A DNA stretch of 64,000 nt from assembly GCA_022376925.1 (NCBI GenBank), contig JAIOJX010000002.1:41935501-41999500 (forward strand), read 5' to 3'. This document shows, piece by piece, positions 11,691 to 23,471 of the stretch. The notes below the pieces were generated by a model. It saw nothing but the letters and a program-made list of their open reading frames with translations. It made no database searches and was not told the origin of the DNA. Both the position numbers and the translations under genes were made by a program. Numbering within the stretch: position 1 is the stretch's first letter; each line of letters starts with the position of its first letter. This DNA is from Tragulus kanchil. Its lineage: Eukaryota > Chordata > Mammalia > Artiodactyla > Tragulidae.

Positions 11691-12443
11691 ACACAGCACA
11701 GTGTGTTGGGAACTGTGCTGGGGGCAGGAGGCAGGAGGCCCTCTGGAGCTGCCGTCCTCCTGTGAGAACCTCTTGTGCAGGTGTCTGCTGGGCCTGTCGA
11801 GGCGTCTGCTGTGGTGCAGGAGTGTACAGGTCGTGGTGCACAGGAGGTTTTGTAGTTTGTGCTTTGAGATTGTTAACCTCGGAGAAGACAAGTTTTTAAA
11901 TTAGCATAAGATATTTTAATAGAAGTGCCTCCTGCCTGTTTTCAAAAAGCCCCTAGATGGTCTGTGCTCTTCAGCTCCCCGTGCCTTCTCGGTCATGTTG
12001 GTGACCCGCAGACGGGAGCCGTGAGCCATGGCTGTGCTTCTATCCTCGTCATTCCTCGAGTGATGAGTCAGACTGGAAGTGTCCCCTTTGCGTGTCTCAC
12101 CAGGTTCTGTGTGGTGGTCCCACTGCCCTGGGCACAGACCAGACCCTCCGTCCTGAGCAAGCAGAGCCGTGCATCCCTGCCCGGGCGCCCCTGAGGGATT
12201 CTCTGCTGGATGCCGTCGAGAGCCATGGCACTGCCGCCTGGATGGGTGTGGGCGTGCGAGTGGTGGTGCAGAGGGTGTACTCACTTCCCTGCAGAGGCCC
12301 GCCCGGAGTGCGGTGAGTGCTGGGGTCCACGCGCTCCTGGGAAGAGGGGAGGCTCTCCTCAGAGGAGTTTTTCCACTGCCTCCATCACACACATGGGTGG
12401 GATTTGTTTGGTTGGACTGGATCTACATCAAAATTTGGAAACA

Positions 12444-12697
12444 GGGCCTCCCTGGTGGTCCAGTGGGTAAGGACACCACCTTGCAGTGCAAGGGGTGCCG
12501 GTTCGATCCCTGGCCTAGGAAGATCGCATGTGCCACGGAACAGCTGGACCAATGTGTCCAACTACTGAGCCAGCGCTCTGGAGCGCATGCCCCCAGAGCT
12601 AGTGCTCTGCGACGAGAGAGGCCACCGCGATGGGAGGCCCATACAGGCCAAAGAACAAAGATAAATAAATGAAAGATCAATAGAAGTGGCTAAAAAA
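12444..12697 (+). mobile_element. Family A SINE, short-tailed form (D4 copy 1)
   Basis: Has the tRNA-like head gggcctccctggtggtccag and the family middle. It ends soon after caatagaagtggc with only taaaaaatt, lacking the C-rich block and the (aaat)n-ctttaaa tail of the long form. No clean target duplication is seen. Confidence 0.85.
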
Positions 12698-13532
12698 TTG
12701 GGAGCCTATGATATGACATGATTTTATCCACATCTGTGTATCTAAGTAGACCTAGTAGAGACATTTGTCACATTTACTTTTACCCTTAATAGTTCATTTT
12801 GTTGAAAGTCACACAAACATGATTGATATTGTTCTAAGAAAGCCAGGGCACAGTTGAAAAGACTGCGGCAGCAGCTGTCAAGGTTTTTGTCTCAGAACCT
12901 GGAGAGAGAAATGCCAAGTCTGTGGCGCCCAGATGGGCTGTTGAGTTGTGTCAGTGCTGGCTGCGGGTTTGTGCAGTGGTGCTGATGCACTATGGCTTCT
13001 TTTTAATCGAGGCATTTTAGGCCCCTGTTTTCAAAAAGCCCCTAGATGGTCTGTGCTCTTCAGCTCCCCGTGCCTTCTCGGTCATGTTGGTGACCCGCAG
13101 ACGGGAGCCGTGAGCCATGGCTGTGCTTCTATCCTCGTCATTCCTCGAGTGATGAGTCAGACTGGAAGTGGCCCCTTTGCGTGTCTCACCAGGTTCTGTG
13201 TGGTGGTCCCACTGCCCTGGGCACAGACCAGACCCTCCGTCCTGAGCAAGCAGAGCCGTGCATCCCTGCCCGGGCGCCCCTGAGGGATTCTCTGCTGGAT
13301 GCCGTCGAGAGCCATGGCACTGCCGCCTGGATGGGTGTGGGCGTGCGAGTGGTGGTGCAGAGGGTGTACTCACTTCCCTGCAGAGGCCCGCCCGGAGTGC
13401 GGTGAGTGCTGGGGTCCACGCGCTCCTGGGAAGAGGGGAGGCTCTCCTCAGAGGAGTTTTTCCACTGCCTCCATCACACACATGGGTGGGATTTGTTTGG
13501 TTGGACTGGATCTACATCAAAATTTGGAAACA

Positions 13533-13786
13533 GGGCCTCCCTGGTGGTCCAGTGGGTAAGGACACCACCTTGCAGTGCAAGGGGTGCCGGTTCGATCCCT
13601 GGCCTAGGAAGATCGCATGTGCCACGGAACAGCTGGACCAATGTGTCCAACTACTGAGCCAGCGCTCTGGAGCGCATGCCCCCAGAGCTAGTGCTCTGCG
13701 ACGAGAGAGGCCACCGCGATGGGAGGCCCATACAGGCCAAAGAACAAAGATAAATAAATGAAAGATCAATAGAAGTGGCTAAAAAA
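13533..13786 (+). mobile_element. Family A SINE, short-tailed form (D4 copy 2)
   Basis: Essentially identical to the element at 12444-12697 at an offset of 1089, because it lies inside the D4 unit. It should be counted as one insertion, not two. Confidence 0.85.
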
Positions 13787-14071
13787 TTGGGAGCCTATGA
13801 TATGACATGATTTTATCCACATCTGTGTATCTAAGTAGACCTAGTAGAGACATTTGTCACATTTACTTTTACCCTTAATAGTTCATTTTGTTGAAAGTCA
13901 CACAAACATGATTGATATTGTTCTAAGAAAGCCAGGGCACAGTTGAAAAGACTGCGGCAGCAGCTGTCAAGGTTTTTGTCTCAGAACCTGGAGAGAGAAA
14001 TGCCAAGTCTGTGGCGCCCAGATGGGCTGTTGAGTTGTGTCAGTGCTGGCTGCGGGGTTTGTGCAGTGGTG

Positions 14072-16990
14072 TGGACACTGGTCACTGTCCTCACCCACAC
14101 GGTGGCCACTGGCCATGCAGGCAGTATGGCTTCTGGCACTGAGGAACTGCATTTATAACTCCACTTCAGTTTAAGTAACTCATCTGACGTAGCCTGTGTG
14201 GGCAGTGGCTGCCTGGGAGCACAGCGTCGCTCAGGGGCTCGGAGAGCAAGTGCAGGGCAGATACTCAAGCACTTCACATCAGCCGATGAGGAGTGTCCTG
14301 TTCAGATTTAGACTCTGCCTGGTTGTGTGTGTTTTCAGATAGCTGTGGACACATGGTTGACTGAGAGTTTATTTATCTGTGTCAGACCTTCTGAAGTTAT
14401 CTTTTTATGTTAAACTGCCCTCAAAGCAGTAAGACAAATTTATAACAGAATAGAAGGTAAAAGCATAGATACCAGTTCATTGAACAATCATTTTGTCCCT
14501 CGACTGTTAGAAAAACCCATGTTGAAGAAACAGTAAGTCACAGTCACTGTATTCTTACTGTGCCTTCTGATAGTATTCAGAAGGAGCAGCAAATGTTAAT
14601 ACTTGTGAGTCCCCTTCCAGTGGACTGCAGCTTACTTCAAAGAACATGAATTTCACAAAGACTCTTCAGATGTAAAGTAAGAGAATATTTCTTGTGGAAT
14701 TGTGGAAAAATGTGTTTTCATTCTGTTTGGAATATGTGTATGGAAACTAATATATCCCTTTTTAGGTCTTTAACACAGCTTGTAGCTGCCAACTAGTTTT
14801 TTGCTAGACTTAAATTTGTGTCTATCTCAGTAGCGTTACCTGGGACGGTTAGAGATTAGACAGAGGTTTTGTCTTGTTTGGCTTCTTCCATAGTCTTTGA
14901 TCGTGCTGGGCTCTGCGGAGGGGATCCTGAGCCCCGCTCCAGGGAGGTAGGCTCCGCAGGAGCTGAGGCATCAGTGAGACGACCAGACAAATTGGCAGTG
15001 AGCAGCCTGCTCCTTGGACGCTGTCCCGTCCAACTCTGAGGTGACACCTGTTTTACTTGTTGAGCTAGAGAAGAAGTTGGAGGGTAAACTGTGGCCTGTG
15101 GGTTTGTGCCATATAACTCGCCCAGCACACATTGACTGAGAATGCACACAGTGGACTGAAAGCAGGGCAGGCTTAAAACTCAGAAAGAAGAAAGCAGTAC
15201 TGAGTTATTCAGATATAATGAATCAGTGGACGGGGGGTTTCCTGGAGCATGTGTGAGATTGTAAACAAGCTGGAGGACAGTAGTGCATTTCACAGGAGCA
15301 AACGCTGGACCTCAGAGATTCTGACTTACTGATGATTATACAGGTGGGTGAAAGAAAAGCATCATGGGACACAGAATCCTCAAATGACAGGGTGGTAGAG
15401 AGTAATGGAACTGAAAGAAAGGGGAGAATATTGAATTGGAAGCAGGCTATATTTAGAAGCTAGCTGATCAGGGGTCAGTCACCCTGGAAAGCCAGCACGG
15501 GGACCAAGTAGACTGTGCACCATGAGGAGTGGTCCCTCTGGACGGAGGCTGCAGTGTTTGGCCTGGGGTGTGAGACAAAGCTTCTCAGATGCCTTTGGGG
15601 TATGGGAAGGTCTTATTGTACAATCACCAGGCATTTTTTTCTAGATTCATTTGTGGTGATAATGATCAGGTTCTCCAGCTTACAAATCCAATTAATACAG
15701 AAGTCATGTGATACTTAGGCTTCTACTAGTTCTCTGCCGGTGTGTATAAGGCATGTCTTTGACAGTCACTCAGCAACGTGTATCCTGGCATGGACCTTCA
15801 CACCTGCACGTGCAACACAGCACAAGAGGAGACATCCTTAGAAGACTTAGGCGTGTCACCCGGAATGCTCTTTTAACCCAGCAGTTTCTGCCTGTAACTT
15901 CCTGCCCGCTGGTAGCTTTGAGCAGCTGTGCGATACGCAGGGTCAGTCCCATCCAGAGGCCCGAGTGTGGCGGGTACAGGGGAGAGACTGAACAGTGAGG
16001 GCTGCTCCCCTACCATCCCCTGAGTTGGCTCACTGGCCTTGCCCCACGGTCCTATGCTACTAGCAGCAAACTGAAGACTTCTGTGATCACCGTGAGTTTC
16101 CACAGAGGCAGAAATTGCCATTGTCAGAGTAAATTAAGGCCAGTGCAGAGAAAAGCAACTCGTTTACGAGACTGCTTTGCCACAGTGCTTCTCCCTTCCT
16201 GCCCCACCAGGTCGGATGGCACCAAGGAGACACTGGTGTTGAACGTGGCGCTTTGACTGCAAATCGTCTCAGTGTCCCTGGAGCTCTGACAGTGTCACTG
16301 TATGAGATGAGGAAGCGCTTGTCTCCAGATGGCAGACAGTCCAGTTGTTGTCAGCTATGAAGTTAAGAGAAATCTATTTGAGGCTTGCCATTCCTGTAGA
16401 GGGTCAGATAGATCCATCCTCGGAGCTGTGAAACATTATTGAGAATATGTATTAGATTTCAGAAGCATCGTATGTAAGAGTCTCCTGCCCATTGTTCTTC
16501 TGGATGACTTCCTTTAACTCATGCTAGTAAAGAAAACATTTCTCCTGGTTTCTTAAGGTGTTGTAGGTCAGAGTAACCAACACTTAGTTGAGTTTTATAA
16601 ATCATTAAATCAAAGGTAACAAAAGCCAGTCCCCAAGATGCTTCCCGAACAATAAGCTGGGCAGTCTGTTCAGCGCCAGAACACACCTTTACCTGGGCCC
16701 ACTGCATGTTGGATGAGTGCTGGATAAATGCGTGATTAATCAGGCCACAGACTTTTTAGCCCAGGGGTAGCCAGGTGTCTCCTGGAGGGAACTGCAGCAG
16801 AGAACACTAAGTGGCTGCCTACGACTCCCCACTCCTGCAGGGTGGTGTCTAGACCTCAGGGGCCTGCTCCTGATCCACAGTGATTGCCTTTCTTCCTCCC
16901 TTTCTGATGATACCTTCACTTCCTTTTTCCTTGAGATGCTTAACTTAGGGACAGATAATTTTATCCCTCAGAGACACACGTTGTTTCTAG
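14072..16990. other. Unannotated non-coding stretch
   Basis: Nearly 3 kb without a recognised gene or element. A faint L2-like 3' end (gtgctggataaatgcgtg, about 16670-16735) is possible. Open frames are all under 100 codons and overlap on opposite strands. Confidence 0.5.
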
Positions 16991-18285
16991 CTTGTCATTT
17001 CAGAAATATTTATTATAATCTTTCTGGTTCCAAATTGGGAAAGGAGGAAGTCAGGGCTGTATATTGTCACCCTGTTTACTTAATTTATATGCAGAGTACA
17101 ACATGTGAAATGCTGGTCTGGATGAAGCACAAGTTGGAATCAAGACTATGGGGAGAAATATCAATAACCTCAGATATGCAGATGACACCATCCAGAAGCC
17201 GAAGAGGAACTAAAGAGCCTCTTGATGAAGGTGAAAGAGGCAAGTGAAAAAGCTGACCTGAAACTCAACATTCCAAAAACAAAAGATCGGGCTTCCCCTG
17301 GTGGTCCAGTGGGTAAGGACACCGCCTTGCAGTGCAAGGGGCGCCGGTTCGAGCCCTGGCCTGGGAAGATCCCACGTGCCGCGGAGCGGCTGGACTGATG
17401 TGTCCAATTACCGAGCCGGAGCTCTGGAGCGCATGCGCTCAGAGCCTGTGCTCTGCGACAACAGACGCCACCGTGATGGGAGGCCCACAAGAGCCAAAGA
17501 ACAAAGACGGATGAACAGAGAGAAACGAAAGACCAATAGAAGTGGCCCGCCTGCTCCCCTCCCTCCCTCCCCAACCCAATCCCCGTCCAAAAATAAATAA
17601 ATAAATAAATAAATCTTTAAAAAAAAAAAACAAAAAACAAAAGATCATGGCATCTGGTGCCATCACTTCATGGCAAGTAGATGGGCAAACAATGAAAACA
17701 GGGACAGACTTTATTTTCTTGGGCTCCAAAATCCCTGTGGATGGCGATTGCAGCCATGAAATTAAAAGATCAGCGTGTTAAAAAGCAGAGACATCACTTT
17801 ACCAGCAGAAGTCCATTATAGTCAAAGCTATGGTTTTCCCAGTAGTCACGTATGGATGTGCGAGCTGGACCATAAAGAAGGCTAAGCGCTGAAGAATGGA
17901 TGCCTTTGAACTGTGGTATAGGAGAAGGCTCTTGAGAGTCCCTTGGACTGCAAGGAGGTCAGACTAGTCAATCCTAAAGAAAACCAGCCCTGAATATTCA
18001 TTGGAAGGATTAACGCTGAAGCTGAAGTTGAAGCTTCGTACTTAGGCCACCTGATGCAAAGAGCTGACCCGTTGGAAAAGACCCTGATAATGGGAAAAAT
18101 AAAAGAAGGAGAAGGGGACGACAGAGGACAAATGGTTGGATGGCATCACTGAGTCAGTGGACATAAGTTTGAGCAAGGAGTGATGGTGATGGACAGGGAA
18201 GCCTGGTGTGCTGCCGTCATGGGGTTGCAAAGAGTCAGACATGACTGAGGGACTGAACTGAACTGGACTGAGTCTTTCAGGAGGG
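16990..18285 (+). mobile_element. BovB LINE 3' part, sense, interrupted by a SINE
   Basis: Translation pieces follow the C-terminal half of BovB reverse transcriptase. They include a degraded NLRYADD-type catalytic region near 17165-17190, where the DNA keeps ctcagatatgcagatgacac, and later the IDAFELW-like segment near 17890-17930. The 3' end with gactgaactgaactg-type repeats closes the element at about 18280. Frameshifts and stops break the frame, so it is inactive. A young SINE lies at 17289-17632. Confidence 0.9.
17289..17632 (+). mobile_element. Young tRNA-derived SINE 'family A' inside BovB
   Basis: Full-length sense copy with tggtccagtgg A box, ggttcgagccc B box, cacgtgccgcggagcggctg, C-rich block, six aaat units and ctttaaaa tail. 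The 14 bp target duplication aaaaacaaaagatc is perfect at 17275-17288 and 17633-17646. Removing it rejoins the BovB sequence. Confidence 0.95.
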
Positions 18286-19325
18286 CACTGAACTCATAGG
18301 ACTTGCTCAGTGATCATGTGTTTGTACAAAAGCCTGGAGAGACAGAAACTTTGTATTTAACTATTTCCTAGTTATGTTGCATTTTAGTTTATGGAAATTC
18401 GTTGAGCTGAACTCAGGAAAGAAGCACAGTTTTCTTTTTCTATACCTTGGTGCTTTATTCTCATCTCATCTCTGAACCCTTACTTAAGTTGCTTCCTTAC
18501 ATTTCTTCCTCTTTTCACTGTTGTCCTGGACCAGGTTCTGGGTTTACATGGTTGACAAAACCAGGTATCGTCCTGTGCTCACCGAGCATCATCCTTCTGG
18601 TGAGGGAGCCCCACAGAAACCAGTTGAAAACAAACACGTTTATGATTTTAAGTTGTGGTTAGTGAGAACAAATGGAATACCATGAGAGACAGTAGAGAAG
18701 TGACAGAATTTAGTTTGGGGACTGAAGCAAGGTGTTCTGAAGGCAGTGCTGTTTACGTGACGCTGGACAGCTCAGAGGATGTTCGATGAGAAAGAGATGA
18801 AATGCCTGCAGAGAGGGGGGACCTTCGAGAGCTCGAAACAGGAGGGAGGCAGCAGAGTGGGAAGCAGGTGTAGGCTCTGAGTGGAACTGACCCCAGGTGA
18901 GGTGTGCCTGTCTGACAGACACGTCAGCTGTAGGGTGCACAATGGCTTGGGAACAAGGGGACGTGGAGCAGGGCCCCAGTGGAAGCAGAACGGCCCAGGC
19001 TCCCAGTCTCACATGATGCCATAGGGAGGTGGGGAAAATGTTTTCACATGCATGGAGGGCTGAGATGGGAGTAAGGCGAAAGGAGATGGTCAGGACGCTT
19101 CTCTGTCTGATTGGTTGTTTGGGTGATGGGCCATTTACTGAGCTGACAAAGACTGGGTCAGAGGGCAGCTTGCAGATTCAGTTTGGGGCCTGTTCAGTTT
19201 GAGATCCCGGTGAGACATCCAGGAAAGGGTGTCAGATGGAAAGTGTGGCTATACAGATCTCACATTCAGCAAAGAGTATAGGTCAGAGATAGTACTGAGG
19301 GTCTTCTGCCTCCAGCTTGTCAGTC
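18286..19325. other. Unannotated stretch, possible very old interspersed repeat
   Basis: No gene is recognised. The section 18700-19290 has the look of an ancient, highly diverged mammalian repeat. Phrases such as gagatcccggtgagacatcc resemble a type that I think also underlies 58600-59000, but I cannot name the family with confidence. Confidence 0.35.
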
Positions 19326-19351
19326 TGTGTGTGTGTGTGTGTGTGTGTGTT
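19326..19351. repeat. (TG)n microsatellite
   Basis: About 13 uninterrupted tg units lie directly before an antisense L1 3' end. Confidence 0.95.
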
Positions 19352-20440
19352 TATTGGGATATATTTGTTTTATAATGCTGTATTAGCTTCAGGTGTACAA
19401 CGAAGGTATTGTCATACATTTTTACAGAGTTTTCTTGTTTACAGGTATGCATAATGCTGAAATAGTCATAGATATATCCCTGACCCCTCTCCCCTGAGCC
19501 CTCCCTCCCTTTTCCCCCTTTCCACCACTCCAGGTTGATGCTTAGTCCCCATGTAGGTTCCTTTAGTCTTACAGCTTAATCACAGTGCTAATCTCTATTA
19601 TATGATAGTGTAGGTTTCCTTGTTGCTCTTTCCATACCTCTCGTACGATTTTCCCTCCCTCCGATGACCACAGGTCTGTCTCTAAGTCTGTTTCTTCATA
19701 GCTGCTGTGTATGTGCATTTATCGGTACCATCTTACTAGATTCCATATATATGCATTAGTATACTGTATTTGTCCTTTTCTTTTTGACTTACTTCACTTT
19801 GTATAATAGGTTCTAGATTCATCTACCTCATTAGGACTGATTCTTCTGCGTTTCTTTTTACAGCTGAGAAGTATTCCATCGTATATATGTACCATAGTTT
19901 CTTTATCCATTCATTCATCGATGGACATCTAGGTTGCTTCTTGTACTAGAGTACAGGTGTTTCTTTCAATTTTGATTTCGTCAGGATATATGCCTAATAA
20001 TGTGACTGCTGGGTCATATGGTGTTTCTATTTTTAGTTTTCTAAGGTATCTCCATACTGTCTTCCATAGTGGTTGCATCAATTTACATTGCCACCAACAA
20101 TGCAGGAGTGTTCCCTTTTCTCTACACCCTTTGCAGCATTTATTATCTGTAGAGTTTTTCCATTCTGACTGGTGTGAGGTGATATTTCATTGTAATTTCA
20201 ATTTGCATTTCTCTAATAATAAGCGACATTGAGCATCTTTCCATGTGTTTTTTTGCCATCTGTATGACTTCTTTGGAGAGATGTCTCTTTAGGTCTTTTT
20301 CCCATTTTTTGATTGGGTAGTTTGTTTTTTCAGTGTTGAGTTGTCTGAGTTGCTTGTATATTTTGGAAATTCTTTGTTAGTTGTTTCATTTGCTTGTGTG
20401 TTTGTGTTGTTGGCTAACTGAAGAGTTTCCATTTGTCCCT
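19352..20440 (-). mobile_element. L1 LINE 3' part, antisense
   Basis: Antisense L1 3' UTR and ORF2 C-terminal region, with recognisable pieces such as agtattccatcgtatatatg, gggtcatatggtgtttctat and ccatactgtcttccatagtg. The element is truncated towards its 5' side at about 20440. D5 starts inside it at 20263, so its last part recurs at 21429-21605. Confidence 0.85.
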
Positions 20441-22576
20441 GGTGCCAAATTCCAAAGGTCCTGGGGACCTGTAATGAGAGAGAGATGTCCTCAGCCTGCC
20501 TCCCTTTTTGCCCTCAGAGCTGTTCTGTTGCAGATGGAAACTTGTAAAGCCAGAGCAGTGGATGCACATACACCAGGGACATAGCCAATACCAGGGAGGG
20601 AGGACACATGGCCTCAGGACCTCAAGCCCTGTGGCCCTGGAGGATGGTTGACGGGGGGCCAGAGAGCAGTCTGGAGGGGAAGGGCTGGTGGTGGCAGTAC
20701 CCAGCGGTGGGGTGATGCCTCAGGGGATAGAGGGTGGCTGACGAGGTGCTGCAGAGATGCCCGACAGGCGACAGATGACACCATGGGAAGCTGCTGGGTC
20801 CCTGACGCCCAGGAATTGATGAGGGGGAGGGGAAGGGTGGGTGCTAGCTCCCTGGGCATGGCATGGGAGGGGCGGGAGTGCGGGCAGGTTTTAAGAGAGA
20901 AGTCTTATTGATGCCAAGGGGAGTCATGGCACAGCAGAACTCCCGTACAGGCATTCTGTCTCTCCCTCCCAGTATCAGTGCCGTTCTTCTTTCCTCTCAT
21001 GAGTATCAAGACGGAGTGGCATGCAGTTCCTCCAGAGCAGCAGTTCAGGCATGTGCATGGGGAGAGCCCAAAGGGACGTGGCAGCTCCTTCTCCACAGGA
21101 CACCCAGGCCACCCCACCTGCTCTTCTGTGTTCTCCACACCCCACCGATCTGTGCAGTGACTGTATGGATTGACCTGCTCAGTATCACATTTTCATAGAT
21201 TTTTATTGTTACTTGTACTTTGTTTCTTCATACTGTAGAGAAAAATAGTATCACTCCTCTTCAGTGATTTGAGTATTTTTATCATGATGCAAAGATACAA
21301 GAGCAGAGCATCATTTTTTTTTTAATGTACCCTCAGAAATGCTGTCACAACCCATTCCTTAGGTTTTTCTTACCTGCGCACTCAAAACAGTAAATTCAGG
21401 GTCATCTTCCCCTTTTAAACTTCCCAGGTATGACTTCTTTGGAGAGATGTCTCTTTAGGTCTTTTTCCCATTTTTTGATTGGGTAGTTTGTTTTTTCAGT
21501 GTTGAGTTGTCTGAGTTGCTTGTATATTTTGGAAATTCTTTGTTAGTTGTTTCATTTGCTTGTGTGTTTGTGTTGTTGGCTAACTGAAGAGTTTCCATTT
21601 GTCCCTGGTGCCAAATTCCAAAGGTCCTGGGGACCTGTAATGAGAGAGAGATGTCCTCAGCCTGCCTCCCTTTTTGCCCTCAGAGCTGTTCTGTTGCAGA
21701 TGGAAACTTGTAAAGCCAGAGCAGTGGATGCACATACACCAGGGACATAGCCAATACCAGGGAGGGAGGACACATGGCCTCAGGACCTCAAGCCCTGTGG
21801 CCCTGGAGGATGGTTGACGGGGGGCCAGAGAGCAGTCTGGAGGGGAAGGGCTGGTGGTGGCAGTACCCAGCGGTGGGGTGATGCCTCAGGGGATAGAGGG
21901 TGGCTGACGAGGTGCTGCAGAGATGCCCGACAGGCGACAGATGACACCATGGGAAGCTGCTGGGTCCCTGACGCCCAGGAATTGATGAGGGGGAGGGGAA
22001 GGGTGGGTGCTAGCTCCCTGGGCATGGGATGGGGAGGGGGCGGGGAGTGTGGGCAGGTTTTAAGAGCGAGGTCTTATTGATGCCAAGGGGAGTCATGGCA
22101 CAGCAGAACTCCCGTACAGGCATTCTGTCTCTCCCTCCCAGTATCAGTGCCGTTCTTCTTTCCTCTCATGAGTATCAAGACGGAGTGGCATGCAGTTCCT
22201 CCAGAGCAGCAGTTCAGGCATGTGCATGGGGAGAGAGCCCAAAGGGACGTGGCAGCTCCTTCTCCACAGGACACCCAGGCCACCCCACCTGCTCTTCTGT
22301 GTTCTCCACACCCCACCGATCTGTGCAGTGACTGTATGGATTGACCTGCTCAGTATCACATTTTCATAGATTTTTATTGTTACTTGTACTTTGTTTCTTC
22401 ATACTGTAGAGAAAAATAGTATCACTCCTCTTCAGTGATTTGAGTATTTTTATCATGATGCAAAGATACAAGAGCAGAGCATCATTTTTTTTTTAATGTA
22501 CCCTCAGAAATGCTGTCACAACCCATTCCTTAGGTTTTTCTTACCTGCGCACTCATCAGTAAATTCAGGTCATCTC
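20263..22576. repeat. Tandem direct duplication D5, offset 1166 bp
   Basis: Copy 1 is 20263-21408 and copy 2 is 21429-22576, with about 20 unmatched bases between. Differences cluster in G or A runs (near 20865/22030, 21383/22553) and near the end of the unit. Repeated open frames (20381 and 21547, 20614 and 21780, 20648 and 21814) derive from this. Apart from the L1 edge, the unit is unrecognised non-coding DNA. Confidence 0.95.
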
Positions 22577-23471
22577 TTAATCCTCAGCTGTGTGTTCATG
22601 AGTCTTAAATAAACCCTTTACTCTCAGCTTCCCAGCTCCTACCTTTGCTATCATCTCTAAAACAGCTCTTGGTGGTCCTTTTGATATCCCAGGGGTTTTC
22701 CAGCCTATTTCTTCTCAGGTCTGTCTTATTACTGGTGATTCTACTGACTGACACCCAGATCTTTTATGTTCTCTACCATTCCTTCTGTTCGCTGTCTGAA
22801 TTACTGTGCAGAGTAAAAGTAGCGTCGAATCCATGGCATCACAGCTCTAGATCTACTGTTCCTTAATGCACACACAAAGAGGTGTCAACATTGGGACTTG
22901 ACTGAAAAGAAGCTGATGAGGTCTGTCTTCTAACTCCTCTTTTTTACATAATTTACATACTGTAGAAATTCCTCCTTTTACAGTGTATATTTCACTACTT
23001 GATATTCACACAGTTGGTCTATCATGGCCATATTCTAGTCTTAGAATATTTTTGTTACCTCAAAAAGAAACTCAGTACCAACACGTGCTTACCCCTTTTC
23101 CCAGCCATGGCAGCCGCCAGTCTACTGTTTGTCTCCATGGATTTATCTGTTTTGCAGTAGTGCTGCTATGGACATTTGTGTACAGGTTTTTTTCTGTGGA
23201 TGTAATTTTTCGGTTTTCTTGAGTATATATCTAGGAGTGAAATTTCTCTGAGGAATTAAAAATTTTTTCAAAAAAATTGCACCATTTTACATTCCCATGA
23301 GCACTGTATGAGGGCTCCAGTTTCTCCACACTTTCATCAACACCTGTGATTGTCTTTTTTCTTTCAGACCTCCAAGTGGGTGTGGAGCGGCATCTTATTG
23401 TGGCTTTGATTTACATTTCCCTAAGGAATAATGTGTTGAGCATATTTTCATGTTTCTTGGCCATTTGTATA

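Larger units (their letters stand above)
11935..14071. repeat. Tandem direct duplication D4, offset 1089 bp, with degraded linker
   Basis: Copy 1 is 11935-12981 and copy 2 is 13024-14071. The 42 bp between them looks at first unrelated. On inspection it is a shortened, error-rich version of what follows copy 2: the linker's gca-tatggcttct and ggcatttta track gcagtatggcttct and gcattta at 14121-14157. Copy 1 therefore continues beyond 12981 as a corrupted read-out of the true downstream sequence. The SINE at 12444-12697 lies inside the unit and recurs. Confidence 0.95.
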
